Origin: Gammaproteobacteria bacterium
GTDB lineage: Bacteria; Pseudomonadota; Gammaproteobacteria; Arenicellales; Poriferihabitantaceae
Direction of reading: 5' to 3'
NCBI GenBank assembly: GCA_022826305.1
Contig: JAJDVC010000226.1
Coordinates: forward strand, 1 to 32,979
Length of the DNA: 32,979 nucleotides
Shown here: piece after piece, positions 1 to 9,592 of the stretch
Layout of the letters: each line of letters starts with the position of its first letter
Numbering within the stretch: position 1 is the stretch's first letter
Notes under the pieces: model-generated
Told to the model about the DNA's origin: nothing
The model's input: the letters and a program-made list of their open reading frames with translations, nothing else
Databases searched by the model: none
Position numbers and translations under genes: made by a program

Positions 1-1
1 C

Positions 2-406
2 ATGGACCGGCATCTCGCCAACACCAGGACGCTGGTCGATTACCTGAAACAGCATGACCGGGTTTCCTGGGTCAGGTATGCCGGGGACCCCGACAGCCCC
101 TATTGCGAGCTGGCCGGGAAATATCTGCCCAAGGGTGCGGGGTCTGTATTCACCTTCGGAATACGGGGCGGACAGGAAGCCGGTGCAAGGTTCATCGAGA
201 ACGTCCGGTTTCTGAGCCATCTGGCGAACATAGGCGATGCCAAGACGCTCGTCATCCACCCCGCCTCGACCACGCATCGCCAGCTGAATGAAACGGAACA
301 GGCTGCCGCAGGCATCGTCCCGGACATGATACGCATCTCCGTGGGCATGGAATCCATCAACGACATCATCTGGGATATCGATCAGGCACTGGCCAGGTCG
401 GAATAG
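2..406 (+). CDS. metY: O-acetylhomoserine aminocarboxypropyltransferase (sulfhydrylase)-like, C-terminal part, 5' truncated by window edge
   Basis: ORF translation with the Cys/Met-metabolism PLP enzyme C-terminus (YLPKGAGSVFTFGIRGG..., LANIGDAKTLVIHPASTTHRQL..., IRISVGMESINDIIWDIDQAL). Confidence 0.85.
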   Translation: MDRHLANTRTLVDYLKQHDRVSWVRYAGDPDSPYCELAGKYLPKGAGSVFTFGIRGGQEAGARFIENVRFLSHLANIGDAKTLVIHPASTTHRQLNETEQAAAGIVPDMIRISVGMESINDIIWDIDQALARSE

Positions 407-432
407 ATCCTGTGCGAACTCCTGCGGCTGCG

Positions 433-834
433 TCACGGTTCCGAGACGATCATTTCCACAGGAACCGGATGGCGCTGATCGTCGATGCAGACATAGGTGA
501 ATATCGCTTCGGTCACCTTGAGGAATTCCTGGTTCGGCAGCTTGCGACGCACCCAGGTCTCGATCAGGATGGAAATCGATGTCCGGCCGACCCGGTCGAT
601 GCTGCAGTAGCAGCTTACCTGATCACCCACCAGTACCGGCAGATGAAAGGTCATGGATTCCACGCCGACCGTGACCAGCCTGCCCCTGACCTTGTAGCTT
701 GCGTAAATGGCGCCTGCAAGATCCATCTGCGACATGATCCACCCGCCGAAGATATCGCCGCTCGGGTTGGCATCCGCCGGCATCGCGATGGTCCGAAGGG
801 AAGGCCGTTTCTGTTCCGCGTCCTCACAGATCAT
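433..834 (-). CDS. yciA: Acyl-CoA thioesterase, YciA-like hotdog fold
   Basis: Translation RTIAMPADANPSGDIFGGWIMSQMDLAGAIYA... typical of the YciA/BACH hotdog family. Confidence 0.85.
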   Translation of the reverse strand: MICEDAEQKRPSLRTIAMPADANPSGDIFGGWIMSQMDLAGAIYASYKVRGRLVTVGVESMTFHLPVLVGDQVSCYCSIDRVGRTSISILIETWVRRKLPNQEFLKVTEAIFTYVCIDDQRHPVPVEMIVSEP

Positions 835-845
835 GTCATGGATGC

Positions 846-1487
846 CTAGACGACCGGGTTGAAATAGTGGCGCCCGGATGAAATGCCCAGTATCTCGTCC
901 ATCAGTCGTTCCATGTACTCATCGGAGTCCTGCAGTCCCGAATTCTCGGCATTGACCACCAGTAGCGGTGACTGGCTGTACCCGAGGAAGAACCGGGTGT
1001 AGGACTCCGATAACTGCTCGAGATACTCCCGCTTCATGTTCCGCTCGTACAGTATGCCGCGACGACGTATACGGCTGACCAGCACGTCCAGCGGCGCCTG
1101 GAGATAGATCACGAGGTCGGGGACCGGGGTTTCCGTCTTGATGAGCTGGAAGACCTGCTCGTACAGCCGGTACTCTTCATGAGTCAGGCTCAGGCGCGCA
1201 TAAATCGGATCTCTCTCGAACATGAAGTTGGAGACCCGGACCGAGGGAATGAACAGGTCGCTCTGGTGCAGTTCCCGCAGACGCTTGATGCGCTGGAAGA
1301 GAAAGTAAAGCTGTGTCTGGAGGGCGTGCTGTTCGGGGCGCCTGTAGAATTTCTCGAGAAAGGGGTTCTCTTCCGATTGTTCAAGCATCAGCGCACCACC
1401 CAGGGACTTGCAGATACGACGTGCAAGCCTGGTCTTCCCCACCCCGACTGGCCCCTCGACAGCGACGAACTTGATGGTATTGCTAAT
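846..1487 (-). CDS. Deoxynucleoside kinase family protein (dAK/dGK-like); start codon apparently non-canonical (ATT at 1487-1485)
   Basis: Extending the ORF upstream of the listed GTG (1442) gives ISNTIKFVAVEGPVGVGKTRLAR, a complete P-loop. An in-frame TGA lies at 1532-1530 and no ATG/GTG/TTG occurs between it and the P-loop GTG. Downstream motifs (ERDPIYARLSLTHEEYRLYEQ, VPDLVIYLQAPLDVLVSRIRRRG) match dNKs. Confidence 0.8.
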   Translation of the reverse strand: MSNTIKFVAVEGPVGVGKTRLARRICKSLGGALMLEQSEENPFLEKFYRRPEQHALQTQLYFLFQRIKRLRELHQSDLFIPSVRVSNFMFERDPIYARLSLTHEEYRLYEQVFQLIKTETPVPDLVIYLQAPLDVLVSRIRRRGILYERNMKREYLEQLSESYTRFFLGYSQSPLLVVNAENSGLQDSDEYMERLMDEILGISSGRHYFNPVV

Positions 1488-1591
1488 CGTTTTCCCCCGG
1501 CACCGAAGACGCGTTTGCCTGACTGCATGTCAATTCGTATACTCCGGTGATTCTACAGCAGGCACCGGCCAGCCAGTAACTGGCGAGACAG

Positions 1592-2155
1592 ATGAAACTA
1601 CTTTTTGATCTTTTTCCCCTGATCGTCTTTTTCGGCATCTTCAAATTCTACGATATTTTCCTTGCCACTGCGGCAGCCATCGTCGCAACGTTCATCCAGG
1701 TCGGTTATTTCTGGACCAGGCATCGTCGTTTCGAGACGATCCACATTCTCACGCTGGTTGTCATCACCGTTTTCGGCGGGCTGACCATCCTGCTGAAAGA
1801 CGATATCTTCATCAAGTGGAAGCCGACGATCATCAACTGGCTGTTTTCGGGGATCATCGTCACGATGCTGCTGTTCGCGCGCAAGTCGGCGCTGGAGTAC
1901 ATCATGGGCGGTCAGATATCGTTGCCACCACCCGTCTGGAAGAACCTGAACTGGGCATGGGCCGCCTTCTTCGCTGTGCTGGGCGCCCTGAACCTTTACG
2001 TGGCCTTCTACTACAACCTGGAAGCCGCCCCCCAGGCACGCACCGAAGCCTGGGTCAATTTCAAGGTATTCTGGATGCTGGGCCTGACCTTCGCTTTCGC
2101 CGTCCTGCAAATGCTCTATCTTTCCCGTCACATCGAACTCGAGGAAAAACAATGA
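1592..2155 (+). CDS. yciB: Intracellular septation protein A / inner membrane protein YciB
   Basis: [33 protein letters not shown]... hydrophobic multi-TM protein of the IspZ/YciB family. Confidence 0.93.
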   Translation: MKLLFDLFPLIVFFGIFKFYDIFLATAAAIVATFIQVGYFWTRHRRFETIHILTLVVITVFGGLTILLKDDIFIKWKPTIINWLFSGIIVTMLLFARKSALEYIMGGQISLPPPVWKNLNWAWAAFFAVLGALNLYVAFYYNLEAAPQARTEAWVNFKVFWMLGLTFAFAVLQMLYLSRHIELEEKQ

Positions 2156-2454
2156 TGTACTACAGCATTTACGCAACCGACGGACCCGACACACTGGAAA
2201 GGCGCATGGCCGCCCGGCCCGCCCACGTGGAACGGCTCAGGACACTGGTGGACGAAGGCCGGCTGCTTGCGGCAGGACCCAGCCCGGCCGTGGATTCAGA
2301 GGATCCGGGGCAGGCAGGATTCGTCGGCAGCGTGATCATCGCCCGGTTCGATTCACTGGATGCGGCGAAGGAGTGGGCGAATGCCGATCCCTACATTGCC
2401 GCCGGCGTGTATGAGACGGTCGAGGTCAGGCCGTTCAGGAAGGTGCTGCCCTGA
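2152..2454 (+). CDS. YciI-like protein
   Basis: [45 protein letters not shown]...; ATGA overlap with the yciB stop; C-terminal part of the listed 1816..2454 ORF. Confidence 0.88.
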   Translation: MMYYSIYATDGPDTLERRMAARPAHVERLRTLVDEGRLLAAGPSPAVDSEDPGQAGFVGSVIIARFDSLDAAKEWANADPYIAAGVYETVEVRPFRKVLP

Positions 2455-3300
2455 TCCCTCCACCTGCCGTCACCCCGATCGGACATTCATCTTCATGAGA
2501 ACCCCTGAATGCGATCCTTTCCCGGACATTGCATGAGTGCCGACGAGTAGTGGATCCTGCCCGTTTCAAGGCACGATTTCCCCAGTCCGAATGAGGTGCA
2601 GAAGATTTCAAGGATATTTTTCCCGGGAAAGCGGTTTCGGCAGGTCGGCAACGGATTCCTGTACGGACAACTCCCGGACAGCATGCACACCGCACTGATC
2701 CGCAACGGCTTCAAGCGAATCGTTCCGACATGAGCCCGGGACAGTTGCGTACCGAACAGGCGCTGCTTCTCCCGGTTCTGCTTATGTCGCTCCCGGGATT
2801 CATCCGGCAACGCCTGCGATGTGCTGGTAATCCGTGTACTACAGGCAATGCCCGTACGATGCTTCACATGCTGAAACAGTTGAAAATCAGGGGAGGGGGG
2901 TCAGGCACAACCTGATCAGGGCCATAGTGCTGTCCAGCGTCAATACGGATCATGAGGAACGGATGCGGTCCCTGGTCCGGCCGGTGCCGCTTGCGGATGC
3001 CAGGCAGTCCGATCAGCCATCCTCCCACTCGGGCTTCCGGCTTGCTGTCAACTCGCCGGAGACGCTCCGTCGTCTGCCCGATGATGGGGAGCCGACGACG
3101 CGCGAAGCGTTCGAAAAGCATCCGACATGAACTGGATCACGCCCCGAACATGGTAGCCTTCGAAACAGTGTCCGGAACGGCGCCGCCTACCTCGCCCCAT
3201 TGCAGATTCCTGTCTCAAGGTCCGGAAATCCCTGCAGCGCAAGCCACTCAAGCCGGATCAACCTGTAAGAACTGATTGCGTTGGGAGTAGAATTGTTGGC

Positions 3301-4601
3301 ATGAGTGACAGACCCTTTCCGAAACCGCCGGCGGCGGAGCCGTTGCCGCTGGAAACCTGGCTGGACCAGACGGACCGCGCCGAAGTCGGCCGCGAGCCGT
3401 TCTTCCGCGGGCGGGATGCGGAGTTCGATGTCTTTCGCCGGGCGGCGGGCAGCCTCGACGCAGGCATGGTCGGCGGCGGCACGATGGTGTTCCAGGGCGC
3501 GCCGGGCGCCGGGAAGTCGGCCCTGATGGCGGAGTGCATGGAGGCGGTGCGGCGTCATTCGACCCCCGAGGCGCCCTGGGTGGCGGTGGCCATCAGGCCC
3601 GAGACCCTGAGATCCGCCGTCGATGTCATGATGCGCCTGATCGAGGCGACCAATGCGGAAAGCGAACGGCTTTCGCAGATGGCGCCCGGGACAGTCGCCG
3701 GGAAGTTCGAGAAGCTTCTGGAGACCGGCCGGCAGCTCTACGGGGAGTTGTCGGCACGGGGTATCGGCGTGGCGGGTGTTTCCGTGGGGGGCAGACCGGA
3801 AGCCGGAGGTAGCGAGGGTGCGGACATTCCTGCGGAGCGGGTATTCCGGGACGCGGCCCCGCTGCTGGGAGATTTCCATCTGGTGGTACTGGTGGACGAA
3901 GCGCAGAACACACCGGTGTCCGAGACAACCCGGGGGGTGATGGACTGTCTGCACAATCCACCGGCAGGAATTCCCCTGGTGGCGGCGTTCTTCGGTCTGA
4001 GCGACACCCAGGGGTGCTGCGCGAGTGCGGCCTGTCGCGGTTCGCCGACGAACGGGTCGTGCCCATCGAGCGGTTGCCGGCCGGGGATGCGGTCAGCGCC
4101 ATCCGGAGCGTCTTCGACGCCTACGGCTTCACGGGCGCGCCGGAAGATCGGGAAGCTTGGGTGAGCGAACTGGCCAAGCTGTCCCAGGGGTGGCCGCAGC
4201 ACATCAACCGGGTGGCCGTGGCGGCGGCCCGGTTGATCCGTGACAACGGCGGACGCATTGATGGGTCCCTGCTGGAGCGGGCCCTGGAAAGCGGCCGGGA
4301 ACGGAAGGACGCCTACTATGCCGGGCGGCTTGCGGCCGGTTCCAGCCGGGCATGGGTCTATCGGGAACTGGCCCTGGCCGCCCAGGAGAGGGGCGGTGAA
4401 TTGTCCCATGACAGGATCGAGTTGCTCACCGAGGGGGTACGCGGGAAAACGGGAAAGTCCATGGACGAGTTCCTGACCAATGCCCTGCATGCCGGATTGC
4501 TGGCCCCGTCCCGGGAGATACCGGACCATTACAAGATTCCGATTCCTTCCTTCGGGGACTGGCTCCGGGCCTTGCCCCTGGAATCGAGAGACGGAACGTG
4601 A
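3301..4601 (+). pseudogene. AAA/Orc1-like P-loop ATPase (ATP-binding protein) split by a single frameshift at about 4011-4014
   Basis: Frame 1 (3301..) carries Walker A FQGAPGAGKSALMAE and Walker B LVVLVDEAQNTP up to AAFFGLSDTQG. Frame 3 (from GTG 4014) continues VLRECGLSRFADERVVPIERLPAGDAVSAIRSVFDAYGF... through a C-terminal winged-helix-like region. Restoring one G in GGGG (4011-4014) would give one ~433-aa protein. Confidence 0.75.
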
Positions 4602-4854
4602 GCAGCATTCACTTGTCGGAAAATCGCTTGACTCAGCGGATTCGAGGTCGCCAGGAAGAAATGAGACACATCAAGCCGCATCTGGCAGAGCGAGGGGTTG
4701 TACCCGGCCCGGCTGCCCGCCATGCCGCATCCACCATAACCGAACAGAACCACCGCTATCTGCGATTCGTGGCATGGAGCACGGTATTCCGCCGCAGACC
4801 ACTCCATCAACTCCCGAGCCTGCTCCAGCAGCTGACGATCCCGCATCAGTCCAT

Positions 4855-5172
4855 GATGTGACGGACGACCGGGTGCATGGCAATCAGGCGGGCTGGACAC
4901 GGTATTGCTGCAACGACTGTTTTCCTGCCGCTGTTCTGCCAGTCATCGCCGTCGCTCGCCCAGATGAGCACATGGAGGCCGGGCAATACGGATGCGGCGA
5001 AGCATGCCGGTGCGATCAGGTGTCTGCCGGTCAGTCGTTTGCGTCGGCAGTGGCTGTCCGTGCGGATCATCTTCCGGGGGAACAGCGGCTTCCGCCGCTG
5101 GCGCATCATGGACTGGTGCAAGCGTCATGACCTGAAACACCTCACGGACATTACCCGTAATCCACCGATTAC
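4855..5172 (+). mobile_element. Remnant of an IS1380-family-like transposase (frameshifted internal fragment)
   Basis: Frame 1: DVTDDRVHGNQAG. Frame 2: TVFLPLFCQ...MSTWRPGNTDAAKHAGAIRCLPVSRLRRQWLSVRIIFRGNSGFRRWRIMDWCKRHDLKHLTDITRNP. This resembles the IS1380 core DxTDDPVHG...YCFLPLYVFCG...LRPSNIDxAKHAWAI...RIIxRGDSGFxRWRxxxWCxRH as recalled. Confidence 0.7.
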
Positions 5173-5606
5173 CTGCGTATCGCAGGCTCCGCAATACCGT
5201 TCCTTCATGCCGATGATACCCAATCCTTCACGGCGCCCATGCAATGTTCGGATTAACAATCCCGCCTCTGCGAAAGGTCACTGGAACATCACGGATGTTT
5301 TTCACCAGACAAGGACTATGAGTCATGTCACAGTCCGACACCAGGATATTATAATAGGAAGGGGAACAGAGACCTTCATGACTGTCATTCCAGCCGGAGA
5401 GCGATGAGGTACGGCCTGTTGACCGGGCCTTGACAATCCCCTGTTCGGAAGATGGCCAGATTGCCTTGCATCACCCTGTTGCGCCTTTCCTGTCTCATCG
5501 TTCTGATCTGACTGGAACGGGTATCCGGTACTGGTCGACTTCAGGAAATCACGATTACTGGCAGGAATATTCCGGGATGCCGCGGCGACATTTGAAAAAA
5601 AGACCG

Positions 5607-6713
5607 ATGGCTGTGAAAGACATGACACGCATAGCAGTTGCAGGATACGGGCTGGTCGGGAAGCGCCACGTGGACGTTCTGCACAGATTTTCCGACCTGT
5701 CGGTTGCCGCCGTGGTCGAACCGAACGAACAAAGGAGAACAGCGGCGGCGCAACTCGGGATACCGGTGTTTCCGACGCTGTCGCAAATGCTTGATCAGAC
5801 CGCGCCGGATGGCGTGGTTCTCGCGACGCCAACACCGCTTCATGTGGAACAGGGTCTCACCTGTGTCGCCCGGGGCTGCCCGATCCTCATTGAAAAACCC
5901 ATTGGGGTGAGAGCCATCGATGCATATGGCCTGATCGAGTCGGCAGACAGGTCCGGCGTTCCATTGCTTGTCGGCCATCATCGGCGATACAACGGAATCG
6001 TCCAGTCGGCAAAACAGGCGCTGGACGGCGGGGAAATCGGCGAGATACGTTCCATCCAGGCTACCTGCTGGCTGTACAAGCCCGACCATTACTTCGAGAC
6101 CGCTCCATGGCGCAAGCGCAAGGGCGCCGGGCCGATCTCGGTCAACCTCGTGCATGACATCGACCTGCTTCGCTATTTCTGCGGCGAGGTCAGCACCGTA
6201 CAGGCGGTTGTAGCCCCGACATTCCGTGGCTTTGAAAACGAGAACCTGGCCGCCGCGATCCTCACCTTCGGATCGGGAGCAGTCGCGACGATTTCGGTGT
6301 CGGACAGCATTGCCGCGCCCTGGAGCTGGGAGCTGACCGCACGGGAAAACCCGGCATATCCGGTGACGGACGAAAGCTGCTACCTGATTGGCGGTTCGGC
6401 CGGCAGCCTTTCCCTGCCTGACCTGCGCCTCTGGCGTCATGCCGCCGAACCGGACTGGTGGACGCCGATCAGCGCCGATTCCCTGGAATACAGGGATGAA
6501 GATCCCTTGTGCATGCAGATGGCCCATTTTTCGAGGGTCATCAAACGCCTGGAGCCTCCACTGGTATCGGGTGTGGAAGGCATCCGGTCCCTGGAGGTTG
6601 TCGAGGCTGTTGCTGCATCCGCGAATACCGGCGGAACCATAACGCTGGATGATCCGCAAGGGACCGGTGTCGCCCGGATGCCCGACGCCTTGCGCTCCCG
6701 GGGGCAACCTTGA
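5607..6713 (+). CDS. Gfo/Idh/MocA family oxidoreductase (intact)
   Basis: MAVKDMTRIAVAGYGLVGKRHVDVLHRF..., PILIEKPIG, VNLVHDIDLLRYFCGEV; start chosen near the Rossmann motif (ATG 5607 or 5622). Confidence 0.88.
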   Translation: MAVKDMTRIAVAGYGLVGKRHVDVLHRFSDLSVAAVVEPNEQRRTAAAQLGIPVFPTLSQMLDQTAPDGVVLATPTPLHVEQGLTCVARGCPILIEKPIGVRAIDAYGLIESADRSGVPLLVGHHRRYNGIVQSAKQALDGGEIGEIRSIQATCWLYKPDHYFETAPWRKRKGAGPISVNLVHDIDLLRYFCGEVSTVQAVVAPTFRGFENENLAAAILTFGSGAVATISVSDSIAAPWSWELTARENPAYPVTDESCYLIGGSAGSLSLPDLRLWRHAAEPDWWTPISADSLEYRDEDPLCMQMAHFSRVIKRLEPPLVSGVEGIRSLEVVEAVAASANTGGTITLDDPQGTGVARMPDALRSRGQP

Positions 6714-7340
6714 ACGGCACTGCCTGCCCTCTTCGCGTCGGCCTGATCGGAACAGGGCGAATCAGCGATATCTGTCTCCGGACCTGTGCGAAACATGATG
6801 CGATCAATATCGTGACCTGCGGCAGCCTTGATCTGCACGAGAGCCGTGCAAAGGCCGGACAGCATGGCATCAGGAGGGTCCGTACCCCTGAAGAGATCAT
6901 CCCGGATGCCGAAATTGATGCGATCCTGAATCTGACGGTTCCGGCGGCCCATGCAGACGTGAGCCTGTCGGCCCTGGAATCCGGCAGGCATGTCTATTCG
7001 GAGAAACCGCCTGCTTCGTCCCTGATCGACGGCAAGCGGGTGCTGACCCTGGCCGACGCCAGGGGGCTTGTAACAGGCAGTGCGCCCGACACCTCCCCTG
7101 GAGGGCGTCGGCAAACGGTGTGCAGGTTGCTCGACGACGGGATGATCGGCCGCCCCAGCGCCGTGGCGGCATACGTTGGAAGCCATGGCACGGAACGTCA
7201 CAACCCCAATCCCGGTTTCCATTATCAGCCAGGTGATGGACCCATGCTTGATCCTGGCCCATACTACCTGACAGCCACGGTCTTTCTGCTCGGACCCGTC
7301 GCACGCGTTGCCGACCTGTCGAACCGGGCCCTTGACTGGC
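6710..7340 (+). pseudogene. Gfo/Idh/MocA family oxidoreductase, 3'-truncated
   Basis: LRVGLIGTGRISDICLRTCAKH..., GRHVYSEKPPASSL, GPMLDPGPYYLTATVFLLGPVARV. The translation loses family resemblance after about 7340 and the ORF stops at 7534 in a frame overlapping the next gene remnant. TTG start overlaps the previous stop. Confidence 0.75.
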
Positions 7341-7342
7341 GA

Positions 7343-8310
7343 ATGACTGAAACCGGTTTGCGCCAAGGCCGCATCCGCGGACTGGTCCCTGTCGGAAGAA
7401 CGCTGTTACGCCTCGTTCGAGGAAATGGCAAGGGTAGAGGCCATGCGCAGGTACGGGGTAGAGGCCGTAATGATCTATACCCCCAACCACCTGCACTTCC
7501 CGTGTGCGGTGGCTTTTCTCGAGGCAGGCATTGACGTTCTCTGCGACAAGCCACTGACCAGCGGGCTGGAGGAAGCCGAAACACTGGTCGCCATGACCGA
7601 GGAAACGGGGAGTGTGTTTGGCGTCTCCCATGTCATGTCATGTTTTCCGATGATCAGGCAGGCGCGGGAAATCGTGGCGGGCGGACAAACCGGATCCATG
7701 TGGAATTCATGCAGGACTGGATAACTCCTGCAGACGCGGGAAACGCTCCGCATGTCAAATGACGGCTGGACCCCGCAAAATCGGGAAAAAACCAGTTGCG
7801 TCGGGGATATCAGCACCCATGCGACCCACCTGGCGCGGTTCGTGAGCGGGCTGCACATGACTCATCTGCGAGCCCGGTTCCATGTCTGCGGCACCCCGAA
7901 ACCACCGGAGGACACGGCTTTCATGATGACCCGCTATCACGGACATGTCCCCGGCATGCTCATGGACACGCGTCTTGCACCCGGGAACCGTGGCGGACTG
8001 CGGCTGCGGTCATATGGCTCGGAAGACGGCGTGGAGTGGGATATGGAAAATTCCGAAGAACTGAAATTCAACCGGTTCGGGGAACCTGATCGGATTCTCA
8101 GTCGCGGTCATGACCACGGAATCGGTTCCAGGACCGAACGGTACATTCGTGCTGCCCGTGGCTTCCCGGAAGGCATTATTGACGCCTGGGGAAACCTGTA
8201 CACTGAATCTGCAATGGCTGCTGCCGGGAGGATGGACCGTAAAATGTACCCCGGGGCTGGATCGAATTGCCGCGCGTTCAGGAAGGAGCTGATGGTGTAC
8301 GCTTCATTGA
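7343..8310 (+). pseudogene. Second Gfo/Idh/MocA oxidoreductase (inositol-dehydrogenase-like), N-terminally deleted, with two frameshifts and one in-frame TGA
   Basis: VCAKAASADWSLSEERCYASFEEMARVEAMRRYGVEAVMIYTPNHLHFPCAVAFLEAGIDVLCDKPLT (frame 3) -> VEFMQDWITPADAGNAPHVK[TGA 7760]RLDPAKSG (frame 2) -> KTSCVGDISTHATHLARFVSG... NRGGLRLRSYGSEDGVEWDMEN (frame 3, after AAAAAA at 7786-7791). Confidence 0.8.
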
Positions 8311-8398
8311 GGCGTCTGTCAAATCGAGCAATGCCGACGGTTCCCGGGTCGGGACATGATTTCCGGAAACCGGACAGGCGGCCGGGAATCCGGCCGGA

Positions 8399-9118
8399 TC
8401 AGGGCAGGTTGTCCCACACGGCCTTGCCACCGACTTTCTCGCGCAGCAGTTCCAGCCATTTCCCGTGCAGGTCGCGTTCCTCCTGACTCACCTTGACGGC
8501 CGGCAAACGCGTCAGGTCCATGGTGTCCCCGGTTCTTTCCAGCTCGACCTCGCTGTCACCGGGCAGGAAGGAGTTCGGTTCAGCCAGCAGGCTCGTCTGC
8601 CCGCCAGTCATCTTCAGATAAACCTCGGCAAGCAGCCTTGCATCAAGCAGGGCCCCATGCAGGATCCGCGATGAACCGTCCACCTCGTAGCGCTTGCACA
8701 GGGCATCCAGACTGTTCTTGCGACCAGGATGCATCTTGCGAGCAACATCGAGCGTATCGAATACCGTGCAATGCTCCCCGATCACATCCCCGGCGAATCC
8801 ATCGACATCGCCGAATTCATGATTCAGGAATCCCACGTCGAACGGCGCATTATGAACGATCAGTTCCGCTCCATCGATGAATCTCAGCAATTCATTCGCG
8901 ATATCCGCAAAAAGCGGCTTGCCCTTGAGCATTTCCTGGTTGATGCCATGCACCTCCAGTGCCACCGAATCGATATCCCTTTTCGGATCGATGAAATGAT
9001 GCAGTTCATTCTCGGTAATCTGCCGGTCAACCATCTCCACGCAACCGATTTCAATGATCTTGTGTCCTTCGCTGACCTCAAGGCCCGTGGTTTCCGTGTC
9101 CAGTACGATCTGTCTCAT
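8399..9118 (-). CDS. dnaQ: DNA polymerase III epsilon subunit (3'-5' exonuclease)
   Basis: [29 protein letters not shown]... ExoI DETTG motif, [29 protein letters not shown]. Confidence 0.96.
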   Translation of the reverse strand: MRQIVLDTETTGLEVSEGHKIIEIGCVEMVDRQITENELHHFIDPKRDIDSVALEVHGINQEMLKGKPLFADIANELLRFIDGAELIVHNAPFDVGFLNHEFGDVDGFAGDVIGEHCTVFDTLDVARKMHPGRKNSLDALCKRYEVDGSSRILHGALLDARLLAEVYLKMTGGQTSLLAEPNSFLPGDSEVELERTGDTMDLTRLPAVKVSQEERDLHGKWLELLREKVGGKAVWDNLP

Positions 9119-9552
9119 GATCTGATTTTCTCAACTGCCTGATTCGCCAACTGGTCGGCCCGTTCGTTGCCGGGATTTCCCGAATGACCCTTGACCCAGC
9201 GCCAGGAAACCTTGTGCCGTGACACCTCACGATCAAGTGATTCCCACAGATCCTGATTCTTCACAGGCCTGCCTGATGCGGTTTTCCAGTTATTCCGTTT
9301 CCACTTGTCGACCCACTTCTGGATTCCGTTCTTGACGTACGTGGAATCAGTGTACAGCACCACGTCGCAGTGCTTCTTGAGCGCCCTGAGCGCCTCTATG
9401 GCCGCTGTAAGCTCCATGCGGTTGTTGGTGGTCTCGTGTTCACCGCCGCACATTTCCTTTTCGTGCTCTCCATAACTGAGCAGGGCCCCCCAGCCTCCCG
9501 GGCCCGGATTGCCCTTGCACGCACCATCAGCGTAGATACTGACCCTGACCAA
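9115..9552 (-). CDS. rnhA: Ribonuclease HI
   Basis: [52 protein letters not shown]...[18 protein letters not shown]; 4-bp overlap with dnaQ. Confidence 0.97.
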   Translation of the reverse strand: MVRVSIYADGACKGNPGPGGWGALLSYGEHEKEMCGGEHETTNNRMELTAAIEALRALKKHCDVVLYTDSTYVKNGIQKWVDKWKRNNWKTASGRPVKNQDLWESLDREVSRHKVSWRWVKGHSGNPGNERADQLANQAVEKIRS

Positions 9553-9592
9553 TTATCTGCGTCCTCCCGGAAAGAGGGTGATGGAACCCTGC

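Noticed and set aside
4529-4900. 123-aa minus-strand ORF (LLEQARELMEWSAAEYRAPCHESQIAVVLFGYGGCG)
   Set aside because: Looks mildly protein-like but overlaps the ATPase 3' end and the transposase remnant; no family identified and no ribosome-binding or synteny support.
3301-5200. AAA ATPase plus transposase as an intact defence or transposition system (Tn7/TniB-like or anti-phage)
   Set aside because: The ATPase is frameshifted and lacks a partner effector; the transposase is a degraded IS1380-type fragment, a family that does not use an AAA partner. No system could be supported.
5541-6707. 388-aa minus-strand ORF opposite the first Gfo/Idh gene
   Set aside because: Antisense to a convincing oxidoreductase; no recognisable motif.
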